Of a DNA stretch of 64,000 bases, positions 11,584-18,786 are shown piece after piece. The notes beneath the pieces were generated by a model. The model ran no database searches. It had not been told where the DNA came from and was given only the letters and a program-made list of their open reading frames with translations. The translations under genes and the position numbers were made by a program. Each line of letters starts with the position of its first letter. Positions within the stretch are counted from its first letter, which is position 1. This DNA is from Candidatus Helicobacter avicola. GTDB lineage: Bacteria > Campylobacterota > Campylobacteria > Campylobacterales > Helicobacteraceae. The stretch is from the NCBI GenBank assembly GCA_019112865.1, contig DXIN01000038.1:1-64000 (forward strand), in the 5' to 3' direction.

Positions 11584-12807
11584 ATGTCCCTCCTCCAAAC
11601 CCTCCAAAATGCCAAAGCCGCTACGCACACCCTAAGCCGCCTCACACTCACACAGCGCAATGCCCTGCTAGAATCTATGGCAGATTCACTCCTTGCCCAC
11701 CAAGAAGAAATCCTCCAAGCCAACGCGCGTGATTTGACAAACGCCCAGAGCCTCTCGCCCTCAATGCAAAAGCGCCTTGAGCTTAGTGCCAAAAAGTTAG
11801 AATCTATGGCAGATTCACTGCGCCAAATCGCCGCGCTCAAAGATCCTCTCAATAAAATCCTAGAGGGTTGGGAAATGCCTAGTGGGATTAGGATAGAAAA
11901 GGTGAGCGTGCCTCTTGGCGTGGTGGGGGTCATCTATGAATCTCGCCCAAATGTTACTAGCGATGTGAGCGCGCTGTGCCTAAAGAGTGGCAATGTCTGT
12001 GTGCTCAAAGGTGGCAAGGAGGCTCTGCACTCTAATACCGCGATTTTACACGCCCTGCATAGCGCGCTAAAGGCACATCATTTGCCGCTAGAGTGCATCA
12101 ATATGATCGCCACGCACGAGGAGGTGGCGGAGTTTTTGCGCCAAGATAGCTATATAGATTTGCTAATCCCACGCGGTGGGGAAAATCTCATCAAGTATGT
12201 GCAGCAACACTCCACAATCCCTATCATCAAGCATGATAAGGGTGTGTGTCATCTCTATATCCACACTGCGCACAATTCTAGCTATGTGGTACCAATCGCA
12301 CTTGATGCCAAGGTGCGCTATCCTGCGGCGTGCAATGCGATAGAGACACTGCTCATAGATCGCGCAGTGGCTAGTGAGGTTTTGCCTAGCCTCGCCCACG
12401 CTCTCACGCAAGAGGGCACAAGCCTTAGGGGAGATTCACAAGTCGCACAGATTATCGCTCTTGATGGCGAGGCAGACTACAATCGCGAGTATGGCACCAA
12501 CACGCTCAATATCAAAATCGTAGAGAATCTGCACGAGGCAATCACGCATATCAATACTTTTGGTTCGCAGCATTCAGATTCTATCATCACAAACGACATT
12601 GAGGCAATGGAGGAGTTTTTTAGTAGTGTCCAAAGCGCGTGCGTGTATGCCAATGCCTCCACGCGATTTAGCGATGGTGGGGAATTTGGCTTTGGCGCGG
12701 AAGTGGGGATTTCTACCAACAAACTCCACGCACGCGGACCTATGGGCATAGAATCTCTGACAACTTACAAATACAAAATCACCGCCCTGGGCGCAATCAG
12801 GGGCTAG
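11584..12807 (+). CDS. proA: Gamma-glutamyl phosphate reductase
   Basis: NADPH-dependent reduction of gamma-glutamyl phosphate to glutamate semialdehyde in proline synthesis. 407 residues, aldehyde-dehydrogenase fold. Conserved features: GVVGVIYESRPNVT (nucleotide site), LIPRGGENLIKYV, and YPAACNAIETLL with the catalytic Cys. It starts directly after the ispG stop; an AAGGAG site lies in the end of ispG. Confidence 0.96.
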   Translation: MSLLQTLQNAKAATHTLSRLTLTQRNALLESMADSLLAHQEEILQANARDLTNAQSLSPSMQKRLELSAKKLESMADSLRQIAALKDPLNKILEGWEMPSGIRIEKVSVPLGVVGVIYESRPNVTSDVSALCLKSGNVCVLKGGKEALHSNTAILHALHSALKAHHLPLECINMIATHEEVAEFLRQDSYIDLLIPRGGENLIKYVQQHSTIPIIKHDKGVCHLYIHTAHNSSYVVPIALDAKVRYPAACNAIETLLIDRAVASEVLPSLAHALTQEGTSLRGDSQVAQIIALDGEADYNREYGTNTLNIKIVENLHEAITHINTFGSQHSDSIITNDIEAMEEFFSSVQSACVYANASTRFSDGGEFGFGAEVGISTNKLHARGPMGIESLTTYKYKITALGAIRG

Positions 12808-12964
12808 AGGGTTTTGTGGCAGCTTTGGGCAATCTCTTAATATAGCATAAAATCCCAAAATGATACAGGATAAATTTTTGTATATTAACTTTTCATTAAC
12901 TTTCAGATTCTTTTAAGATAAAAAATCTGACAATTTCGTCAAAGCAAGGCTTAAAGGATATGTC

Positions 12965-12981
12965 TTGTTGCGACACAACAA
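12965..12981. promoter_or_regulatory. Palindrome upstream of the octaheme cytochrome gene (possible operator)
   Basis: TTGTTG and CAACAA form perfect 6-bp arms around a 5-bp spacer, about 30 bp before the ATG at 13011. The position between promoter and ribosome site would suit a regulator, or a leader hairpin. No regulator can be named. The rest of the 203-bp gap is AT-rich. Confidence 0.3.
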
Positions 12982-13010
12982 CTTCGTTATTTTGATATGA
13001 GGAGGGGAGA

Positions 13011-14972
13011 ATGGGGAAATATCTACAATCAGTCATTGTTGTATTTTTTGTCTTAGTTTCTGCACTATTGGCGGATTCTGCTTCTGCGCGTGTAACACCT
13101 CAAGGTGATGGTATCAAGCCACGAACTTTGCGGGATTATGTAACGCAAGAGAAAGATTTTTATGACTTAATCAAAAAGAAACACCCTGTGTTCAAATACC
13201 AAAAAGATGGGCGTTTGGTGGGGGATTTGGCTGTCAGTGATCGACAAGAGGAGTTCGTGGAGTTTAGCGGTGGTCCTGATTATGCAAAAAAAGTCAATCA
13301 AGAAATCGTATCGGTAACTTATCGTTTAGGTTTTGAATCTATCTTGGATTATCCAAACAAATTTGTGGGTCCTAAAAAATGCGGTGAATGCCACCCAGCT
13401 CAATACGCCGTTTGGGAGCGTTCAAGACACTCTAAGGTTGTGCGCTTTCCCGATGAGTTAGAGGAGGTGGGAGGAGATCCTAAGCGAAAGATGTATGGCT
13501 CCCAATCCTCTATCCTGCCAGAGGGAATCTATCCTGATGATGTGTATGCTATCATCGGGACACCAAGGACTAAGTATGGATTTTTGGATAGATGGCTTGT
13601 GCGAGGGACATACCATGTAGAGGGTGGAAAACTCGGTGATGTTATGGGTAAAATCGTAGCAGGGGGTAATCAATTCTCAAGACTTTGGTCTGAATCTCTC
13701 ACTCCAGAGGTTGCCAAAAAAATTGCGACATTTTCTCCAGGATTCCCTACAAAATTAGAGGATTTTGGTGCGCAAGGCTCTAATGTGTGGGGGACAAACT
13801 CCTATGGCTCTACCAATAGAGGCAAGTTTATGTTCCAGCCTGCAAGCTCGTATTGTGAGACTTGTCATAGTTTTAAATTTGACTTTAAGAGCAAAACGGA
13901 GTTTTTTAACGCTATTGGAAATGCACAAGAATTGAGAAAACACACTATCTCCAAAGGTATTTCCTGTGAGGAGTGCCATGGGGCGGGTGCGCACCTCTAT
14001 GGTGCGAGGGGTGCTGGTATGCCTTCAAATTGTGAGCGATGCCACCAAAGATTTGCCTATAACGAAGCAGATTCACAACTCAATAACCGAAAACCTTTCA
14101 ATGTGTATTTCAAATCCGCTTGCCCATCTTGTGGGACTGAAGGCTCACAGATGTATAGCACCGCACACTATGATAAGGGAATGCGTTGCAACACTTGCCA
14201 CGATCCACACGAGGTAACTGCCAATGATTGGAGAGATCCTTACACGAAAGTAGGATTGAAAAAAACCTGCACCGATTGTCATGAGACACAGCAAACTTTC
14301 TTTAAACAAGGTGGGATTCACGCCAAAGATAACTGCACGGCTTGTCATATGCCAAATATGATGAGTTGTGAGAACTTTGCATCTATCCAAAATCCTGATA
14401 AGGCGGGATTTGATAATGTCCGTGCCTCACACATCTGGAAGATTAAGGTTGATAAAAGTGCTAAAACAATCAATCCGCCAGAGGGCAAACCAAGAGATCC
14501 TCGAAGTGTGAAAGGCTGGACTATCGCAAGAGGGGAAGATGGTAGATTTTTCCTCGATCTTATGTGGAGTTGCGGTCGCACAAGCTTTAGTGATGTCAAT
14601 CTTGTGGGTCCGGGTGCGAGTGGTTGCCATAGTGCCGTGCAATCCACATTGCCTGACAAGCTCAAATATACCGATCAGTCGCAAATCTATGATGATGTGA
14701 TGAAATGGCAAACTCCTGTGAAAGAAGGCTTTACTAAGACACAAGAGATGATTAAGAAAATTGATAAAGATCTTTTGGACAACACAAAGCTCTCTATCGA
14801 ACAAAAATCTCGTGTTATCTTGCTTGCTAAACAGGCTCAAGACATTTTGGATAGGATTGAAAAAGACGGATCTTGGGGTGTGCATGGTCCGGCGTATTCC
14901 AAAAAGATTATCAATGAAGCTTTGATTTACGCACAACAAGCTCAAGACATCATAAGTGGCAAAAGCAAATAA
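13011..14972 (+). CDS. mccA: Octaheme cytochrome c, MccA/SirA-like (probable sulfite reductase)
   Basis: A 653-residue periplasmic protein with a signal peptide (hydrophobic residues 6–20, then ADSASA). Seven CxxCH sites begin at C124, C282, C319, C341, C393, C420 and C442. An eighth candidate is C521-X17-C539-H540. An unusual long-spaced haem motif (CX15CH in Wolinella MccA) marks the haem c–copper sulfite reductases, whose copper is held by two extra cysteines; C371/C374 (CPSCG) and C453 are spare here. MccA reduces sulfite to sulfide. The neighbours supply copper (SCO), thiol and haem-lyase functions, which fits. Other multihaem enzymes (hydroxylamine oxidoreductase or tetrathionate reductase type) remain possible, but do not explain the CX17CH. 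A GAGGGGAG ribosome site precedes the ATG. Confidence 0.72.
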   Translation: MGKYLQSVIVVFFVLVSALLADSASARVTPQGDGIKPRTLRDYVTQEKDFYDLIKKKHPVFKYQKDGRLVGDLAVSDRQEEFVEFSGGPDYAKKVNQEIVSVTYRLGFESILDYPNKFVGPKKCGECHPAQYAVWERSRHSKVVRFPDELEEVGGDPKRKMYGSQSSILPEGIYPDDVYAIIGTPRTKYGFLDRWLVRGTYHVEGGKLGDVMGKIVAGGNQFSRLWSESLTPEVAKKIATFSPGFPTKLEDFGAQGSNVWGTNSYGSTNRGKFMFQPASSYCETCHSFKFDFKSKTEFFNAIGNAQELRKHTISKGISCEECHGAGAHLYGARGAGMPSNCERCHQRFAYNEADSQLNNRKPFNVYFKSACPSCGTEGSQMYSTAHYDKGMRCNTCHDPHEVTANDWRDPYTKVGLKKTCTDCHETQQTFFKQGGIHAKDNCTACHMPNMMSCENFASIQNPDKAGFDNVRASHIWKIKVDKSAKTINPPEGKPRDPRSVKGWTIARGEDGRFFLDLMWSCGRTSFSDVNLVGPGASGCHSAVQSTLPDKLKYTDQSQIYDDVMKWQTPVKEGFTKTQEMIKKIDKDLLDNTKLSIEQKSRVILLAKQAQDILDRIEKDGSWGVHGPAYSKKIINEALIYAQQAQDIISGKSK

Positions 14973-14982
14973 AATCAAAAAT

Positions 14983-15005
14983 CCCTTTAGAAAGTTTCTA
15001 AGGGG
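14983..15005 (+). terminator. Intercistronic hairpin between cytochrome genes
   Basis: CCCTTTAG and CTAAGGGG form a stem with one G·U pair around a short loop, 10 bp after the octaheme gene. It has no strong T run and is followed by AGGAGG for the next gene. It may act as a partial terminator or 3'-end stabiliser that raises the amount of the first gene's mRNA. Confidence 0.5.
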
Positions 15006-15025
15006 AGAGTATTTTAGGAGGGGTT

Positions 15026-17149
15026 ATGCGTAGGATATGGTTAAATGTCGTAATTGCTTTGTTGTGTATGCTTCCAAACATCTATGCTGATGGGATTGCT
15101 GGGATTGCTGTCATAGAGGGTGTTACGCCTATTAGTATGGCAGATGCCGAAAAAATGTTAGAAAACAATCAAGCATTGTTTATGGACGCAAATACTCAAG
15201 AGACAAGAAAAGAGATTGGGTTTATACCAAATGCGATTTCTATTGCCTCGGAGGATTGGGAAAAATTCCTCCCAAAAGATAAAAATGCCTATATCGTTTT
15301 TTATGCTCTTAATAGAATGAGCTATGAGGGTGCAGAGGCGGCGTTTGTCGCGCAAAGCAAGGGTTATGAAAATGTCTATGTCTTAACTGATGGCATCGAG
15401 GGCTGGGTGCTATCGGGGCGAAAAGTCATCAAGCAGGGCATACAAGAGTGGCAAAGCGCAAAGAATGTGCTAGACTTTACCGATGGCATACACAAAGATT
15501 TGGTTTTTGGGAGCATACCCGCGTGTAGGGATTGTCATGGCAATATCAAGGCAGACGCCAAAAACCCTATGGCACTCAATCTACAAGCAGACATCTCCAA
15601 AACAATTAACCTCCAAACCGCTAATAACTCACACCTTATCAACAAAAACTGCGCCTCATGCCATAAGGAGATAGATAAAACCTTTACTGATAGTATCCAT
15701 GCGCAAAAAATGGCTAATATTGGTTTTAACGAATATCTTAGTTTGGACAATAAAACAGATTCTGGCAAGACACTACCACTTTGCTCGGATTGCCACGCGA
15801 TTCACACGACTACAGAACGTGGGCTTATGACACCTAAACAACTCAATGATCTAAAATGTGGTGCTTGTCATACACAAAAGCAAGAACATTACTATGACAC
15901 ATTCCATGGCAAAGCTATGGCGCTTAATGTCCCCGGCACTGCGCCAAATGTCGCTGCATGCTATGATTGTCATGGTAAGCACAATATTTTTAAAGTCGAT
16001 GATCCTCGCTCTACTTTGCACAAAGAAAATCGCATACAGACATGTGCGCAATGCCACGAGGGCGCAAATCTAAGCTTTACAGAATTTATTGCCCATGCAG
16101 ATCATTATGATAGGGAGCAATACCCTGCGCTCTTTTGGGTATTTGTTTTTATGACTGCTTTAGTGGCACTTGTCTTTACATTCTTTGGATTCCACACATT
16201 GCTATGGTCTGTGCGTCTTATTCTAGCGCGTATCAAATATCCACAACAATGGAAAGAGGCTAGGGAGAAAGCACACGCTGATACCGTGTATATCAAGCGA
16301 TTTAGCATATTCCATAGAATCCAGCATTTCTTTATGGCAGCGAGCTTTTTGGGACTTGCATTTTCAGGATTACCACAGAAGTTTTATACTGCACCTTGGG
16401 CAGAGACGATGATTGCACTTATGGGTGGTCCTTTGGTAGCGACTACTATACATCATATTTCGGCTGTGATTATGTTTGCTGTGTTTTTCTCGCACATAGG
16501 TGAGATTGTTTATCGCGCGTGGTTGCGTAGAGATTGCATACGCGATGCAAGTGGCAAACTAAGTATGAAACTCTTTTTGAAAGCGCTTTTTGGTCCGGAT
16601 TCTCTTATGCCTAGAATGCAGGATTTTAGAGATATGGCAGCACATTTCAAGTGGTTTTTTGGCAAGGGTGAGCGTCCGCAATTTGATAGATGGACATATT
16701 GGGAAAAGTTTGACTATCTTGCGGTATTTTGGGGTATGTTTGTGATAGGATTCACAGGGCTTATGCTGTGGTTCCCCGTGGCATTTTCGTATGTATTGCC
16801 CGGTAGTGCGCTCAATCTTGCGACTATTATTCACTCTGATGAGGCATTGTTAGCCACAGGCTTTATCTTTGCTGTGCATTTCTTCAATACACACTTCCGT
16901 GCGGATAGATTCCCAATGGATATGGTTATCTTCTCTGGAAGCATTACAGAAGAAGAAATGAAGCAAGAACGTAGCAAGTGGTATGAGCGACTTAAGGAAA
17001 ATGGCAAGTTTGATAAACTCCTAGATAGGACATACAATTTCGCACCTTACAATAAATTTGCGAAATTCATAGGATTTGCTATGCTGATTACGGGTATGTT
17101 TTTCTTATTCCTTATGATTTACGCATTTGTGTATCATCTCATCTTTTAG
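15026..17149 (+). CDS. Rhodanese-like / hexahaem cytochrome c / cytochrome b fusion protein
   Basis: 707 residues with a signal peptide (1–21). Residues about 30–135 form a rhodanese-like fold (VLTDGIEGWVLSGRKV near its end), but the active-site loop reads FYALNRMS where a Cys is expected, so sulfur-transfer activity is unlikely. Six CxxCH motifs follow, starting at C167, C209, C253, C278, C312 and C340. From about 365 to the end is a multi-helix cytochrome b561/formate-dehydrogenase-gamma-like membrane domain with paired histidines (HRIQHF, IHHISA, SHIGE, VHFFNTHF). I infer that it oxidises menaquinol and passes electrons through its haems to the octaheme reductase. The domain fusion is unusual. 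Confidence 0.75.
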   Translation: MRRIWLNVVIALLCMLPNIYADGIAGIAVIEGVTPISMADAEKMLENNQALFMDANTQETRKEIGFIPNAISIASEDWEKFLPKDKNAYIVFYALNRMSYEGAEAAFVAQSKGYENVYVLTDGIEGWVLSGRKVIKQGIQEWQSAKNVLDFTDGIHKDLVFGSIPACRDCHGNIKADAKNPMALNLQADISKTINLQTANNSHLINKNCASCHKEIDKTFTDSIHAQKMANIGFNEYLSLDNKTDSGKTLPLCSDCHAIHTTTERGLMTPKQLNDLKCGACHTQKQEHYYDTFHGKAMALNVPGTAPNVAACYDCHGKHNIFKVDDPRSTLHKENRIQTCAQCHEGANLSFTEFIAHADHYDREQYPALFWVFVFMTALVALVFTFFGFHTLLWSVRLILARIKYPQQWKEAREKAHADTVYIKRFSIFHRIQHFFMAASFLGLAFSGLPQKFYTAPWAETMIALMGGPLVATTIHHISAVIMFAVFFSHIGEIVYRAWLRRDCIRDASGKLSMKLFLKALFGPDSLMPRMQDFRDMAAHFKWFFGKGERPQFDRWTYWEKFDYLAVFWGMFVIGFTGLMLWFPVAFSYVLPGSALNLATIIHSDEALLATGFIFAVHFFNTHFRADRFPMDMVIFSGSITEEEMKQERSKWYERLKENGKFDKLLDRTYNFAPYNKFAKFIGFAMLITGMFFLFLMIYAFVYHLIF

Positions 17150-17167
17150 TATGGCTTAAGGGAGTGT

Positions 17168-17626
17168 ATGAGGCGAAGTATCGTTGCGATAAGTCTAGCT
17201 GGGATATTGGGTGCATTATGCGCGTATGGAGTGTTTGCGTTTTTTCAAAATACCTATGATGGACATATAGTGCAAGAGGAGGGTGTATTGCCTCCGCTCC
17301 CATGCTCACTCAATAAGCAGCAATGTTTTGTGGATTTTGATGGCAAACGCATAGGCTTTGAGGCTTCACCCCGTCCTATTAGCTTTATGGAGCCTACGCT
17401 CATCAATGTCAGCGGACTTGATGGATATGATGACATCAAACTTAGAATCTATGGGCTTAATATGGAGATGGGCACACTTATAGCTAGCACGACTAAGGAG
17501 GGTGAGATACATAGGGCAAAGGTAGCACTCAATTCTTGCTTGCTAGAGACTATGCGTTATAGAATCTCTGTGTATAATGGCAATGAGGCATTGGGGCTTT
17601 ATATGGATTTTGACTTGGAGCGTTAG
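17168..17626 (+). CDS. Membrane-anchored periplasmic protein of a copper/SCO gene cluster
   Basis: 152 residues. One N-terminal membrane segment or uncleaved signal (7–28) and a small periplasmic beta-rich domain. It contains PCSLNKQQC with two cysteines, a PRPI segment, and YGLNMEMG, a Met-containing stretch like copper sites. I recall proteins with this Cys-x6-Cys, PRPI, N-M-x-M-G pattern beside SCO genes in many proteobacteria; their role is not settled. Its stop abuts the ATG of the SCO gene. A part in copper handling for the octaheme enzyme is inferred. Confidence 0.55.
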   Translation: MRRSIVAISLAGILGALCAYGVFAFFQNTYDGHIVQEEGVLPPLPCSLNKQQCFVDFDGKRIGFEASPRPISFMEPTLINVSGLDGYDDIKLRIYGLNMEMGTLIASTTKEGEIHRAKVALNSCLLETMRYRISVYNGNEALGLYMDFDLER

Positions 17627-18175
17627 ATGAAAAGGCTTTTGCTGGTTGTTGTTGTATTTTGTGTGAGCTTTGGGGCAGTATTTATGTGGCTTGAACACGG
17701 CAAATACGACTTTCTCGCACAAACTACTAGCGGACAAAAAAGCCTCCAAGATTTTAAGGGTCGTAATCTCATCGTGTATTTTGGCTATACATTTTGTCCT
17801 GATGTCTGTCCCATCACGCTTTCATTTCTTGCCCAAGCACTTAGGCAAGTAGATTCTACAAAATTCACATTGCTTTTTATTACGCTTGATCCACACAGAG
17901 ATACTCCAGCGGATTGTCAATCCTATGCCCAATCTTTTTTTGATTCTGCTTATGGATTGTGGCTAGACCCAAGTGCTTTGAGTAAGGTTGCGGCACATTA
18001 TGGTGTGAGGTTTGAAAAAATTCCTATGCCAGATTCTGCTATGCAATACTCCATAGCTCATACCTCAACACTCTATCTTTTTGACGAAAAAGGCAATTTT
18101 AGAGAATCTATCACAAACCCAACTATTGAGCAAATCACACAATCTCTTAATAATCTTAGTAGTAAGGAGCAATGA
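17627..18175 (+). CDS. SCO1/SenC-family copper chaperone
   Basis: 182 residues with an N-terminal membrane anchor and a thioredoxin fold. The copper ligands are complete: CPDVC in FGYTFCPDVCPITLSFL and the His in SIAHTSTLYLF. SCO proteins insert copper into cytochrome oxidase; here the neighbours suggest delivery to the MccA-like reductase. The start ATG directly follows the previous stop, and the end overlaps the next gene by 4 bp, so translation is coupled. Confidence 0.9.
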   Translation: MKRLLLVVVVFCVSFGAVFMWLEHGKYDFLAQTTSGQKSLQDFKGRNLIVYFGYTFCPDVCPITLSFLAQALRQVDSTKFTLLFITLDPHRDTPADCQSYAQSFFDSAYGLWLDPSALSKVAAHYGVRFEKIPMPDSAMQYSIAHTSTLYLFDEKGNFRESITNPTIEQITQSLNNLSSKEQ

Positions 18176-18777
18176 TGAGGCAGTATATCACTTTGGGTGT
18201 ATTGTTATTGTGCTTGAGTGCATGCAAAAACAGCACGATTGATGAGGATATTATCAGCTCTGGTACAAACACACCCCCACAAGAAAAGCAAAAGATTGAG
18301 AATCTTGATAAGGCATCGTATGCCAAGCTCGCCCATATTTTTTTAGACAACCAAACCATAGCAAGCAACCAAAAAACTATCCTAATTGTTTTTGGTGCTA
18401 ATGCGTGTAGTGCTTGTCAAAAACTCCAAGATTCTATCATAGACACACCAAGTCTGCAAAAAAAACTCCAAGAGGAAGTTTCTCCATACTATATCAATAT
18501 CAGCTACACAAAAAACCATACGCTTGAGTTTGAGCTAGATTCAGAATCCAAAGTGCTTAATACCTCCGCTCTAGCCAATCTCTATGGAGTAAATGCCACA
18601 CCAACACTCGTATTTCTCACGCCTAGTGGAAAAATGCTTTTTGCCTATCCGGGGTTTTTGATGCCTAAACGTTTTGAGAGGACGATTGATTTTTTCAATG
18701 ATCCAAACAATGCCTCTCTTACGCAAACACAAATAGCTCAAAAGCTTATTATGCTTTATGAAAAAGAGCAAATATGA
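18172..18777 (+). CDS. Thioredoxin-like lipoprotein
   Basis: 201 residues. The N-terminal signal ends in a lipobox (LLLCLSAC), so it is probably anchored in a membrane facing the periplasm. A thioredoxin/SoxW-like domain has the redox pair in NACSACQKL and the cis-Pro in NATPTLVFL. It likely reduces cysteines in apocytochrome c haem motifs or in copper sites before cofactor insertion. It overlaps the SCO gene by 4 bp and is followed 9 bp later by ccsBA. Confidence 0.8.
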   Translation: MMRQYITLGVLLLCLSACKNSTIDEDIISSGTNTPPQEKQKIENLDKASYAKLAHIFLDNQTIASNQKTILIVFGANACSACQKLQDSIIDTPSLQKKLQEEVSPYYINISYTKNHTLEFELDSESKVLNTSALANLYGVNATPTLVFLTPSGKMLFAYPGFLMPKRFERTIDFFNDPNNASLTQTQIAQKLIMLYEKEQI

Positions 18778-18786
18778 GGGGTTAGT

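Noticed and set aside
11088-11933. 281-codon minus-strand frame over the ispG–proA junction
   Set aside because: Ser/Leu/Arg-rich translation antisense to two conserved enzymes; no ribosome site or family features.
13011-14972. Hydroxylamine oxidoreductase (HaoA) as the identity of the octaheme protein
   Set aside because: Epsilonproteobacterial HaoA is also an octaheme protein, but the CX17CH site, spare cysteines and the SCO/CcsBA neighbours fit MccA better. I keep it as an alternative, not the call.
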